Below, piece after piece: positions 6,558 to 13,781 of a stretch of DNA of 14,877 nucleotides (position 1 is its first letter; every line of letters starts with the position of its first letter). The position numbers and the translations under genes were made by a program. Location: the NCBI GenBank assembly GCA_016202745.1, contig JACQOB010000076.1, positions 1 to 14,877 on the forward strand. Reading direction: 5' to 3'. Under the pieces are notes generated by a model. The model made no database searches, was not told where the DNA came from, and saw only the letters and a list, made by a program, of their open reading frames with translations. This stretch comes from Candidatus Aenigmatarchaeota archaeon (lineage in GTDB: Archaea; Aenigmatarchaeota; Aenigmatarchaeia; QMZP01).

Positions 6558-8003
6558 CTACCGCGCACCCAGCAGCCTGAGCAGGGCCTCCCTTATCTCA
6601 TTCGCGTCAATCCTGCCTTTTGTCTCGCGCATGGCCAGGCCGACAAGGAATTCCAGGGCCTTCTTTTCGCCCTTCCGGTAATCTTCTGCGGCCTTCCTGT
6701 TCTTTTCCAAGGTTGCTTTTATTGCCTTTTCAGCTTCCTTGTCCATTCCAGCCTTCTCAAAGCCGTATTTCTTAATAATGAATTCAGGGTCCTGCTTCTC
6801 CTCAACCATCTTTCTGATTACCAGCTCGGCGTTCCTGTCCGTGAGCTTCCCATTCATGAACAAACCTAATAGCTCGATTATCCAGTTTTTCTGCAGGCCG
6901 GATTGCTTGAATCTCAGATTATTGTAATTCAATGTCTTCTTCAGGTAGCCGGCTATCCAGCTTGCCGCGATCATCGGGTCTGTCTTCTTTGAAGCATCCT
7001 CGAATAATTCCGCAAGGTCAGGCTCGGAAACTATTGACTCGGCCAGCTCCCTGTTTATCTTGTATTGCCTTATGAACCTGTTTTCCTTCTGGTCAGGCAA
7101 TTCCGGGAGGCTGTTCCTTGCCTCCTGTATTTTTTTCTTGCCGATCTCTATTACCGGCAGGTCGGGCTCGAAGATGTAGCCGTAGTCCTCCTCGGTCTCC
7201 TTCTCCCTCAATTCCTGCGTGGCCTTCAGTTCAGGGCTCCACATCCTGGTCTGCATCCGGATTTTCTGCCCCTTCTCTATCATGTTTTTCTGCCTGATGA
7301 TCTCGTAATTAAGGGCGTCTTCAATTTCTTTAGTTCCGGTGATGTTCTTGATTTCAATTCTTTGGCCGCCTTGAGTGCCTGCCGGCGATGTTATCGCCGG
7401 ACTTGTAGTAAGAGAAATGTTAGCATCGGATTTGAAGACGGCTTTTGTGGAAGGGTCATATAATCCTAAATATTCCAGAATTAATTCCAATTTCTGAAGG
7501 TATATCCTTGCTTCCCTTGGACTTGTCATGTCAGGTTCTGTCACAATCTCCACCAAAGGAATCCCGGACCTGTTATAGTCAACCAATACGTATTTCCCGC
7601 CTATGCCGCCTACATGGACCAGCTTGGCCGGGTCCTCCTCCATGTGGACCCTCCTTATCCTGATCTTCCTGCCGCCAACTTCCAGCTGCCCGGCAGTCCC
7701 AAGTGGGATCTCATACTGGGTTATCTGGAAGTCCTTCGCCATGTCCGGGTAGAAGTAGGTCTTCCTGGAGAAGAACATCTCGCAGCTGATTCTGCATCCC
7801 ATTGCAAGCGCTATCTTCAGCGCCTTGCACACGACTTCCCCGTTTGCCCTCGGCTTTGATCCTGGAAGGCCAAGGCAGGTGGGGCAGGTCAGAGTATTGG
7901 GTTCGGGGTCGGTGGAAAGGATTGCGGGATTCCTGCAGCCGCAGAATATCTTGCTTGCGGTGTTGAGCTGGACGTGGGTCTCGAGGCCTATCATGACTTT
8001 CAT
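6558..8003 (-). CDS. gatB: Asp/Glu-tRNA amidotransferase subunit B
   Basis: The protein is the catalytic kinase/transamidase subunit of cytoplasmic GatCAB. With GatA and GatC it turns Asp-tRNA(Asn) and, where used, Glu-tRNA(Gln) into the amide forms. The N-terminal GatB/E domain is unmistakable: GLETHVQL (6-13), zinc-type cysteines C21, C23, C40 and C43 (CPTC), MEEDPAKL, and DYNRSGIPLVEIVTEPD. A C-terminal YqeY-type helical tail follows. At 481 residues it fits GatB and lacks the AspRS-like insertion of archaeal GatE. The ATG at 8003 is preferred over a TTG at 8042, which would add 13 unconserved residues: 8003 lies 26 bp behind a TATA box, and conservation begins exactly there. gatA and gatC are not adjacent. 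Its 3' end meets the small gene at 6275-6556 tail to tail. Confidence 0.96.
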   Translation of the reverse strand: MKVMIGLETHVQLNTASKIFCGCRNPAILSTDPEPNTLTCPTCLGLPGSKPRANGEVVCKALKIALAMGCRISCEMFFSRKTYFYPDMAKDFQITQYEIPLGTAGQLEVGGRKIRIRRVHMEEDPAKLVHVGGIGGKYVLVDYNRSGIPLVEIVTEPDMTSPREARIYLQKLELILEYLGLYDPSTKAVFKSDANISLTTSPAITSPAGTQGGQRIEIKNITGTKEIEDALNYEIIRQKNMIEKGQKIRMQTRMWSPELKATQELREKETEEDYGYIFEPDLPVIEIGKKKIQEARNSLPELPDQKENRFIRQYKINRELAESIVSEPDLAELFEDASKKTDPMIAASWIAGYLKKTLNYNNLRFKQSGLQKNWIIELLGLFMNGKLTDRNAELVIRKMVEEKQDPEFIIKKYGFEKAGMDKEAEKAIKATLEKNRKAAEDYRKGEKKALEFLVGLAMRETKGRIDANEIREALLRLLGAR

Positions 8004-8025
8004 GTATAGAACTTGTTTCGCCGTA

Positions 8026-8033
8026 GATAAAAA
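8026..8033 (-). promoter_or_regulatory. TATA box for gatB
   Basis: TTTTTATC on the - strand is centred about 26 bp before the ATG at 8003. It lies just before the stop codon of the preceding peptidase gene (8035-8037). It supports an independent, leaderless gatB transcript and argues against the longer TTG start. Confidence 0.55.
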
Positions 8034-8034
8034 C

Positions 8035-8853
8035 CTATTCAAGATAGATTTGCCTGGGATCTACTGTGGCCCTGATTATTGGGTGCTGTTCCCCGTCCCT
8101 TGTCCACATATGGCATTCTCTCATGTAATCAAAGGCCTCACGGATGCTGACCCTGCCGTTCCCGTCCCTGTCTGAATTGCCTTTGTCACTGAAGGCTTGC
8201 ATAAGGAAGCCTGACACGGAATCGGCGCCCTCCCCAATATAGCCAGGCTCATCGTCTCTTGAGGAGGCTATTGCCACATAATTGCCAATGCTGAGGTCTT
8301 CAGCAAAGCCCCCGCTGAAGCAATGGTCAAACAAAAAGATGCCTGCTGAGGGGTTGATGCCTGCAAGATAGCTGTTGAATTCCCCCTGGTCCACGTGGCC
8401 ATCTGCCAGGGCCAGGTTGGAGGGCCTTTCTGGGAGCGGGGTATTTGAATTCTGCTTGCTCTTGGGCGTCTTTTCCCCGTGGTCTATTGTGAACACGAAA
8501 AGCAAGTCATTCCCATCTACCAGCTCGCCGATCTCGTAAAGTGCATCCCTCACATTCTTTTTCGTTGAAAGGCCATGGATTGGGTAAGGACGCTTTGACT
8601 GATAGGAGCAGGGATCGTCGGGCTTGTTATATCCAAGGACCCTGATATTTTCACGCTTGAAGCCGTGCTCGAGGAGTACCTGGTATACCTTTGACATGCC
8701 CTCCACGAATCTGCATTCGCGGTGCGTATCCAAGCCGGCTATAAGGGCTGCGTATTTTTCCCGCTCACCATCCCTCCCCTGGCAGGCCACAAGAAGGCTT
8801 CCGGCCAGGGCAATCATGGCCGCGCCCCCCGAAAAATATTTTTTCCATGCCAT
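8035..8853 (-). CDS. Caspase/legumain-like lipoprotein peptidase with EF-hand loop
   Basis: A 272-residue predicted surface cysteine peptidase of clan CD. The start at 8853 gives a clean signal peptide: MAWKK, a hydrophobic stretch, and a lipobox LLVAC with Cys24 as lipid-anchored residue. An upstream in-frame start at 8919 would add 22 residues that overlap the divergent gene. The catalytic pair is visible as FVFTIDHGE (His125) and FLFDHCFSGGF (Cys178), each after a hydrophobic beta strand as in caspases and legumains. Near residue 228 lies a canonical EF-hand loop (D-R-D-G-N-G-R-V-S-I-R-E), suggesting calcium control. The S1-pocket residues cannot be read by eye, so specificity (Arg/Lys or Asp/Asn) is open. 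It overlaps the gatB promoter and is divergent from the RnfD-like gene. The peptidase class is well supported; substrates are unknown. Confidence 0.85.
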   Translation of the reverse strand: MAWKKYFSGGAAMIALAGSLLVACQGRDGEREKYAALIAGLDTHRECRFVEGMSKVYQVLLEHGFKRENIRVLGYNKPDDPCSYQSKRPYPIHGLSTKKNVRDALYEIGELVDGNDLLFVFTIDHGEKTPKSKQNSNTPLPERPSNLALADGHVDQGEFNSYLAGINPSAGIFLFDHCFSGGFAEDLSIGNYVAIASSRDDEPGYIGEGADSVSGFLMQAFSDKGNSDRDGNGRVSIREAFDYMRECHMWTRDGEQHPIIRATVDPRQIYLE

Positions 8854-8860
8854 CAGCTTA

Positions 8861-8886
8861 ATTATAAGGCCGTTAGAAATATAATT
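8861..8886. promoter_or_regulatory. Compact two-way promoter between divergent genes
   Basis: The 35-bp gap (8854-8888) holds a + strand box ATTATAA (8861-8867), centred 25 bp before the ATG at 8889, and a - strand box AATTATATTT (8877-8886), centred about 29 bp before the ATG at 8853. Each box sits next to the other gene's start, so both transcripts are probably leaderless. Confidence 0.55.
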
Positions 8887-8888
8887 GG

Positions 8889-9662
8889 ATGGCAACATTA
8901 AAGCAGGTCTGGCGCTCAAACATACATTACTGGGTCATATCGGCCCTGGTGATCCTTGCCATTGTGAACTACTTCGCCTTCAGGTCATTTGACCTTGTTC
9001 TTTCGCTGGTTACGTCGCTTGTCATTGCCGTGATAGTCGACTCAGGCGCGTATTACATCAGGGAAGGGAAGCCGGCCATCACGACCAGCTCGGTCATATC
9101 CGGCCTGATAATAGGGCTGGTCCTGTCGGGCAGCTACATAGTGATGGCCATCGCTGCTGCGGTGGCTATCCTTTCCAAGCACCTCATCAAGGCCAACAAG
9201 AAGCACATATTCAACCCAGCCAGCCTGGGTATATTGATAGCCCTGCTCATTGCGCCCTTCCTGTTCATCGGCTCCGCAGACCAGGGGTGGTGGGGCGGGG
9301 GGAGCATTTATGCTGTCTCCATCCTCGGCCTACTTATCGTCTACAAGATGAAGAGGCTTCAGATGGCTTTAACATACTTTGTGTCAAAGGCCATTATAAT
9401 ATTTATTTTAACATTGGGTGGTATTCTTAAATCCGAAATCTTTAACGCAGAAACCCTTTCAGGGACAGTCTTCTTCTTTGCCTTCATAATGCTGATAGAG
9501 CCAATAACATCGCCCGTGAGCAGGAAAGGCAGGCTTGTATTTGCAGCGTTAGTAGCCATCCTCAACTTCGCATTCTTCTTCACCTGGCCAGGATATGCGC
9601 TAATCGGGAGCCTGCTGGTGGCTGACTTGTTTGTGCCGGCGATAAACAGGTTTGTGAAATAG
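8889..9662 (+). CDS. Orphan RnfD/NqrB-like membrane protein
   Basis: A 257-residue integral membrane protein with about eight or nine spans. Features resemble the RnfD/NqrB family of redox-driven ion pumps: a conserved TTSSVISGLIIGL (65-77), a KHIFNPASLG loop after the middle spans (105-114) and EPITSPVSRKGRLVF (204-218). Family members carry flavin, in classical Rnf/Nqr bound covalently to a Thr in SGAT; that motif is not obvious here. No Rnf or Nqr partner genes (A, B, C, E, G) are nearby. Related stand-alone RnfD-like proteins exist in other prokaryotes and probably take part in membrane electron transfer or flavin handling. It is transcribed away from the peptidase gene through a shared promoter and is followed by a small hairpin. 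Family call is moderately sure; function is not. Confidence 0.7.
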   Translation: MATLKQVWRSNIHYWVISALVILAIVNYFAFRSFDLVLSLVTSLVIAVIVDSGAYYIREGKPAITTSSVISGLIIGLVLSGSYIVMAIAAAVAILSKHLIKANKKHIFNPASLGILIALLIAPFLFIGSADQGWWGGGSIYAVSILGLLIVYKMKRLQMALTYFVSKAIIIFILTLGGILKSEIFNAETLSGTVFFFAFIMLIEPITSPVSRKGRLVFAALVAILNFAFFFTWPGYALIGSLLVADLFVPAINRFVK

Positions 9663-9676
9663 CCACTTATTAGTGG
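9663..9676 (+). repeat. Small hairpin after the RnfD-like gene
   Basis: CCACT and AGTGG pair around a TATT loop directly after the stop codon at 9660-9662. It is short and has no T-run, so it is at best a weak transcript-end or processing signal. It also sits just upstream of the next promoter. Confidence 0.25.
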
Positions 9677-9689
9677 ACACTTACTAAGC

Positions 9690-9697
9690 TTTATAAG
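9690..9697 (+). promoter_or_regulatory. TATA box for the alpha-CTD-like gene
   Basis: TTTATAAG is centred 26 bp before the ATG at 9719, predicting a leaderless transcript that probably covers 9719-10554. Confidence 0.6.
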
Positions 9698-9718
9698 CCT
9701 TTCTGTCAATACATCGCT

Positions 9719-10204
9719 ATGAAAAACAAAAGCCTTTATTCGGCATTGGGAGATGCCCTCAATGACCGCCTCAGGGGCAAATATATAAAGTGCCCCGGAT
9801 TTGGGGGCTATATCCAAGGCTTCAAGGTCACGTCTGACGATGAGATGTTAGTGGAAGTTTCAGGAGAGCCGGGCGGAGAAGAGAGCGTTCTATACAGGGT
9901 ATTGACGAAAGGGAGTGACGCTGCTGTGTGGCTGAAGAGCCTGAAGGATTACGATGTGTTGGAGAAGAAGCCAGAAGAAGATCTGACTGCTGCTGACATA
10001 CCCATTAATGACGTAGAATTATCTGTGAAGGCTTATAATTTTCTCAAGGACAATAAAGTGCTGTCGATGCGTGAACTTACAGGAAAAACCGAGGCTGATA
10101 TTCTTGGGTTTAAAGGGTGCAGCCCTAAGATGCTGAACGAAATCGTGGAGGCGCTTGGCACATACAATTTAACCCTGAAAGGCTTCAAGCCGACCTCCGA
10201 ATAA
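9719..10204 (+). CDS. Protein with bacterial RNAP alpha-CTD-like domain
   Basis: A 161-residue soluble protein in two parts. Residues 1-90 form a predicted beta-rich domain of unknown family (GFGGYIQGFKV, MLVEVSGEP, YRVLTKGSDAAVWL). Residues 94-155 closely follow the C-terminal domain of the bacterial RNA polymerase alpha subunit: PINDVELSVKAYNFLK, then ELTGKTEADILGFKGCS and EIVEALGTYNLTLKG. Against E. coli alpha, the position of Arg265 is Lys104, Asn268 is Asn107, Lys298 is Lys137 and Glu302 is Glu141. Some residues used to contact DNA are therefore kept. Archaeal polymerase does not use this domain, so this is not a polymerase subunit. It may bind DNA or another protein through the helix-hairpin-helix fold. 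The next small gene is translationally close. Domain call is good; role unknown. Confidence 0.75.
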   Translation: MKNKSLYSALGDALNDRLRGKYIKCPGFGGYIQGFKVTSDDEMLVEVSGEPGGEESVLYRVLTKGSDAAVWLKSLKDYDVLEKKPEEDLTAADIPINDVELSVKAYNFLKDNKVLSMRELTGKTEADILGFKGCSPKMLNEIVEALGTYNLTLKGFKPTSE

Positions 10205-10208
10205 TTTT

Positions 10209-10214
10209 GGTGAT
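10209..10214 (+). promoter_or_regulatory. Ribosome binding site that decides the start at 10219
   Basis: GGTGAT is a perfect match to the archaeal GGAGGTGAT core and lies 4 nt before the ATG at 10219. It argues for that ATG over the in-frame TTG at 10207 and GTG at 10210, which are within or before the site. Confidence 0.6.
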
Positions 10215-10218
10215 AGAC

Positions 10219-10554
10219 ATGGCATTTTATCGTCCAATGAAAACTTCAATTGAAGGCACGCCTGTGATTATATACAATGACGGACAGGATGCCATGACTG
10301 ATGTATGGATATATGACAAGATTGAATCTTGGGGATCCGGGCCATTGGTTGATGTCAAAATATTCAGGAATTTTGCGCCTGAGCAGAACACGGGAGTTTC
10401 TGCCGGGGACGGGCTGATTCTCCTAGGAAGGGAGGAAGAGCACAGGCGCAAAAAGGGAAGCCCGCAGGACTACCTTGAAGGCGACAGGCCTGAACTGCCT
10501 CCAGGGATTATGCTTGAGGAAGATTTCTATCTTGATTCCGAGAATCATTTTTAA
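10219..10554 (+). CDS. Small unknown protein coupled to the alpha-CTD-like gene
   Basis: A 111-residue soluble protein with no recognised family. Its first half is predicted beta strands (PVIIYND, DVWIYDKIE, LVDVKIF). A Gly-rich turn with a hydrophobic strand follows, SAGDGLILLGREEE (61-74), then a charged and Pro-rich tail. The start at 10219 is chosen from the GGTGAT site just upstream. The gap to the preceding stop is 14 nt, so the two genes are probably co-transcribed and may work together. It is followed by a 127-bp gap holding the structured leader of the peptidase gene. It may be a small beta-barrel nucleic-acid or ligand binder, but nothing specific supports that. Confidence 0.6.
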   Translation: MAFYRPMKTSIEGTPVIIYNDGQDAMTDVWIYDKIESWGSGPLVDVKIFRNFAPEQNTGVSAGDGLILLGREEEHRRKKGSPQDYLEGDRPELPPGIMLEEDFYLDSENHF

Positions 10555-10593
10555 GCTGCCTAGGACAATAATCTATTGGGTGCTGACTAGTAA

Positions 10594-10681
10594 GTTGCTG
10601 CTTTGACCAATATAACAAAGCAGATGTGCTTGACAGTCAGACTTGGAAAATTAACCAACATCATTAAGGAGTCAAGAGTTT
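10594..10681 (+). promoter_or_regulatory. Structured leader, copy 2 (similar to 4863-4952)
   Basis: The leader begins at GTTGCTG. It has a perfect 8-bp hairpin, CTGCTTTG (10598-10605) with CAAAGCAG (10616-10623), and a 10-nt loop starting ACCAAT. It ends in ATTAAGGAG (10663-10671) followed by 10 nt before the ATG. The same parts occur in the same order, at nearly the same distances, in the leader before the gene at 4953. No clear TATA box is seen, except a weak ACAATAAT (about 10565-10572). Confidence 0.5.
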
Positions 10682-11710
10682 ATGTCCCTTTACGAGCTTC
10701 TGGAAAGGCTTTCCAACGCCTATGGCGTCTCAGGCAGCGAGTCGGATGTGAGGAAGCTGATAGTCAGCGAGATTGAGCCTTACGTCGACACGGTGAAAGT
10801 TGACAAGATGGGCAACATGACCTGCCACAGGAAGGGCACAGGCCCCTCCATAATGCTCGCGGCGCACATGGACGAGATAGGGCTGCTTGTCAAGGAAATA
10901 GACAAGGACGGGCACATTTTCTTTTCACTAATCGGCGGCATCAGCGAGGAGACGCTCGCGGCGCACCCCGTGCACATACTTGGCACAAAGGGCGTCGTGC
11001 ACGGCGTGATAACCTTTGATTACCTCCACCTCGGCCTCAGGCCTGAGAAGTACCCGAAATACTATGAGATGTATGCTGACACGGGCCTGTCAAAGAAGGA
11101 GCTGGAGAAGGCAGGGGTCAGCGTGGGGGCATACATGATTGCCGAAAGGAGGCTCACCCGCCTGGGGAAAAGCAACATCATCTCAGGGAAATCGCTGGAT
11201 GACAGGATAGGCTGCGCAATGCTCATTGAGCTGGCAAGGAGGATAAAGAAGGCCGGGGTGAAGGCAAACGTATATTTTGTGTTCACCGTGCAGGAGGAGG
11301 TCGGCCTCTACGGGGCCAGGGCGTCCATGTACAGTTTCGACCCAGCCTGCGCCCTCGCCGTGGAAACTACCACTTCACACGATTATGAGGATACTGGAGT
11401 GGGCCTTGGCCACGGGCCGAGCATAACCATCAAGGACGCCGAATTCATCACCAACAGGATCCTGACTGAATACATTGTGGGGCTGGCGAAAAAGAACAAG
11501 ATACCCTACCAGGTTGAGGTTTCGGATTTCGGGACGACTGACGCGCTGGCCATTTCCCTCAGCAAGGGTGGCGTGCCTGCGGGCGTCGTGTCCGTGCCGG
11601 TCAGGAACATCCACTCAACGGTGGGCATAGCCGACCTGGATGACATTGAGAACGGGCTGAAGCTGCTTTTTGAGTTCCTGAAAAGCCCGCCCAAGAGCTG
11701 CATCGGATGA
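10682..11710 (+). CDS. M42 family metallo-aminopeptidase
   Basis: A 342-residue cytoplasmic enzyme of the M42 (TET/FrvX-type) family. These form large tetrahedral dodecamers and trim peptides, often after the proteasome. Two-metal site residues are visible: His62 in AAHMDEIGLL, the bridging Asp in SLDDRIG (173-174), Glu205 (general base) and Glu206 in VQEEVG, Glu228 in ALAVETT (Asp in many relatives) and His311 in NIHSTVG. Length is normal for the family. The start at 10682 places MSLYELLERLSNAYGVSGSE at the expected N-terminus and follows an AAGGAG site, though at 10-nt spacing. It has an unusual leader of its own and is followed at 31 bp by a separately promoted gene. Subtype specificity (glutamyl/aspartyl, leucyl or lysyl) cannot be fixed by eye. 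Confidence 0.94.
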   Translation: MSLYELLERLSNAYGVSGSESDVRKLIVSEIEPYVDTVKVDKMGNMTCHRKGTGPSIMLAAHMDEIGLLVKEIDKDGHIFFSLIGGISEETLAAHPVHILGTKGVVHGVITFDYLHLGLRPEKYPKYYEMYADTGLSKKELEKAGVSVGAYMIAERRLTRLGKSNIISGKSLDDRIGCAMLIELARRIKKAGVKANVYFVFTVQEEVGLYGARASMYSFDPACALAVETTTSHDYEDTGVGLGHGPSITIKDAEFITNRILTEYIVGLAKKNKIPYQVEVSDFGTTDALAISLSKGGVPAGVVSVPVRNIHSTVGIADLDDIENGLKLLFEFLKSPPKSCIG

Positions 11711-11711
11711 T

Positions 11712-11719
11712 ATTTATAC
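11712..11719 (+). promoter_or_regulatory. TATA box for the thiol-carrier fusion
   Basis: ATTTATAC is centred 26-27 bp before the ATG at 11742, directly after the peptidase stop codon at 11708-11710, predicting a leaderless transcript. Confidence 0.55.
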
Positions 11720-11741
11720 CCTGGATTCCATATTATATCAC

Positions 11742-13658
11742 ATGAGGCTGAGTGCGGGAATTCTAATTCTGGCTGTGGCAATAATATTTATATCCCTTGT
11801 TCATCACGGAGCCTATGCCCACGAAGGCGAAGAGGAAGCCACGGACGGGTATTCCCTTGCCGTGAACCCGGAAAACCCCATACAGAATGACAGGATACCG
11901 CTCACCGTGCACATATCAAAGGACGGCGTTGACGCAACAGGGCTGCAGGTGACGCTCACGGTGGACAGGCATGAAGCGGGCATAAGCGACATGATCCAGG
12001 CAGCTGAAAGGGAGCCGGGCAATTATTTTGCATATTACGCCTTCAAGGAGCCCGGGGATTACGAGATCCATGTAGAATTCATGGAGGGCGGGGGGCCGGT
12101 AAGGCACACGGTAAATGTGCAGGTTGCCGGCACCTCCTGGGGCGTTGAATTGTATTTCCTTGCTGCCGCAATAATTGCCTTTGCTGCCGTCTGGGCGATT
12201 GAGATGAGGAAAGGGAAGCACGTCAGGCGTGCTACAGTCCTGTCGCTTGTTGTCCTTGGCATCATGGGGCTTGTGTACTCTCTTTACATAACCCAGACCA
12301 GCGGGGCCGCGGCGCAGGGCATTACAGTATGCGTCTCGCCGGAGGAGTGCTACTGGACTGCGCATGTGCATACAGAGGTTGACGTGGAAATATGCGGCGA
12401 GGACATCAGACTGCCGATAGAGACCGGCAGGCTTGACAGGCCGCACACCCATGAGGAGAAGAACCTGATACACTGGCATGACCGCCTGCCTATGGACCCC
12501 GCAACAAAGCGGATACTGAACACAGAGCCACTCACGCTGGGCGCCTTCTTTGATGAATTGCAGGTTCCATTAAGCGAGACGCAGGTAATGGACAAGGAGA
12601 ATGGCGACCTGTGCCCGAACGGCCAGCCAGGCACGCTTAAGGCCTTTGTCAACGGGGCTCCTGCGGAGGACATAAGGGAATATGTATGGAAGGACGGCGA
12701 CAAGGTAGCCATTGTCTTTGACGAGAGGCCCGCTGAAACAATTGCATCAGCCCTGCCGGGAGCCACTGTGTTCCAGTCGCCCGAGATATCCCTCCCGATA
12801 ATAGTAGGGTTTGCGCTGCTTGATTCAATCAACCCGTGTGTCATTGGGGTGCTGCTCCTGCTGATAACAATGCTGCTGAAGGCCAAGCAGAGGAGGAAGG
12901 TGCTGATAAACGGGGCTGCATATTCCATAGGCGTCTATGCCACATACCTTATCGGGGGGCTGACACTGCTGGGCATATTCAACGCCGTGAGGGGCATTGT
13001 CCAGGTGAGCCAGGGCTTCTATCTCGTGATCGGCGCGTTCATAATAATCGCCGGCTTCTTCGAGATAAAGGATTACTTCTGGTACGGCCGCGGCTTCTCT
13101 CTGGCAATCCCGGCCAGGTTCGTCAAGACAATAGAGAAGCGGGCTCAGGGCACCCACAGCGGCATTGGCACTGCCATTATTTTCGGCGCAATAGTAACAC
13201 TGATAGAGCTGCCGTGCACAGGCGCGCCTTACCTGGCTGTCCTGACGCTGATGTCGCAGAGCGGCATGGCTTTCTACAGCGCGCTGCTGCTCCTGCTGCT
13301 TTACAACCTCATCTTCATACTGCCGCTGATAATAATCATTTACATCGCCTATACGGGTGTCGGCACGAAGAAGATGGAAGGGTGGAGGCAGGAGCACCGC
13401 GGCCTGATGAGGCTGCTGATCGGCCTGAGCCTTGTCGCGGTAGGCATATGGGCCGTCTTCAGCATAGCCGAATACATGCTTGTGCCCCTCAGCTTGGCAA
13501 TACTGCTTGTCATAATCGGCATGGCCGTGGCAAAGAAGGCCGGAGTAGGCGTCGGTTTTGAAATGCCGGCTGAAGGGGATAAGAAACCTAAGGCGACAGA
13601 AGGGGCTGAAGGAAAAAGAAATAAACCGCTAGGCAAGAAAGGCCGCAGGAGAACGTGA
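11742..13658 (+). CDS. CcdA/DsbD-type thiol carrier fused to His/Cys-rich domain
   Basis: A 638-residue membrane protein with four parts. A signal peptide (1-26, ending GAYA before HEGEEE) leads into a YtkA/CopC-like beta-sandwich (about 36-130). Two spans follow (about 134-154 and 164-183). A large extracytoplasmic domain (about 190-335) is rich in His (H208, H210, H235, H237, H244, H246) and Cys (C197, C203, C218, C291). The last part is a CcdA/DsbD-like six-span module (about 351-597), with its redox pair in DSINPC366 and ELPC492TG. CcdA-type modules pass electrons from cytoplasmic thioredoxin to the outside to reduce disulfides. The fused His/Cys domain may be the acceptor or a metal (copper-like) site; that part is inference. 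The cytoplasmic tail is Lys/Arg-rich and low in complexity. Confidence 0.87.
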   Translation: MRLSAGILILAVAIIFISLVHHGAYAHEGEEEATDGYSLAVNPENPIQNDRIPLTVHISKDGVDATGLQVTLTVDRHEAGISDMIQAAEREPGNYFAYYAFKEPGDYEIHVEFMEGGGPVRHTVNVQVAGTSWGVELYFLAAAIIAFAAVWAIEMRKGKHVRRATVLSLVVLGIMGLVYSLYITQTSGAAAQGITVCVSPEECYWTAHVHTEVDVEICGEDIRLPIETGRLDRPHTHEEKNLIHWHDRLPMDPATKRILNTEPLTLGAFFDELQVPLSETQVMDKENGDLCPNGQPGTLKAFVNGAPAEDIREYVWKDGDKVAIVFDERPAETIASALPGATVFQSPEISLPIIVGFALLDSINPCVIGVLLLLITMLLKAKQRRKVLINGAAYSIGVYATYLIGGLTLLGIFNAVRGIVQVSQGFYLVIGAFIIIAGFFEIKDYFWYGRGFSLAIPARFVKTIEKRAQGTHSGIGTAIIFGAIVTLIELPCTGAPYLAVLTLMSQSGMAFYSALLLLLLYNLIFILPLIIIIYIAYTGVGTKKMEGWRQEHRGLMRLLIGLSLVAVGIWAVFSIAEYMLVPLSLAILLVIIGMAVAKKAGVGVGFEMPAEGDKKPKATEGAEGKRNKPLGKKGRRRT

Positions 13659-13781
13659 TCTGAAGGTTTCTTGGACAGGGGAATAGAAAAGGTCAGAGGG
13701 ATAGAATCAGGAAATGAATCAGCAGATAAAGATATGGCAGGCGGATTCAGCATAATAAGTGCTCATTAGCGCCATCTGTGC

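Noticed and set aside
8004..8042. Longer gatB starting at TTG 8042.
   Set aside because: The extra 13 residues are not part of the GatB fold, the TATA box lies inside this stretch, and ATG 8003 fits the family start.
8854..8919. Longer peptidase starting at 8919.
   Set aside because: It would overlap the start of the divergent gene, place residues before a good signal peptide, and precede its own promoter.
12836..13561. 241-codon frame within the thiol-carrier gene.
   Set aside because: It is an out-of-frame shadow of the CcdA-like region. Its composition is unlike a protein, and the true frame carries the redox cysteines.
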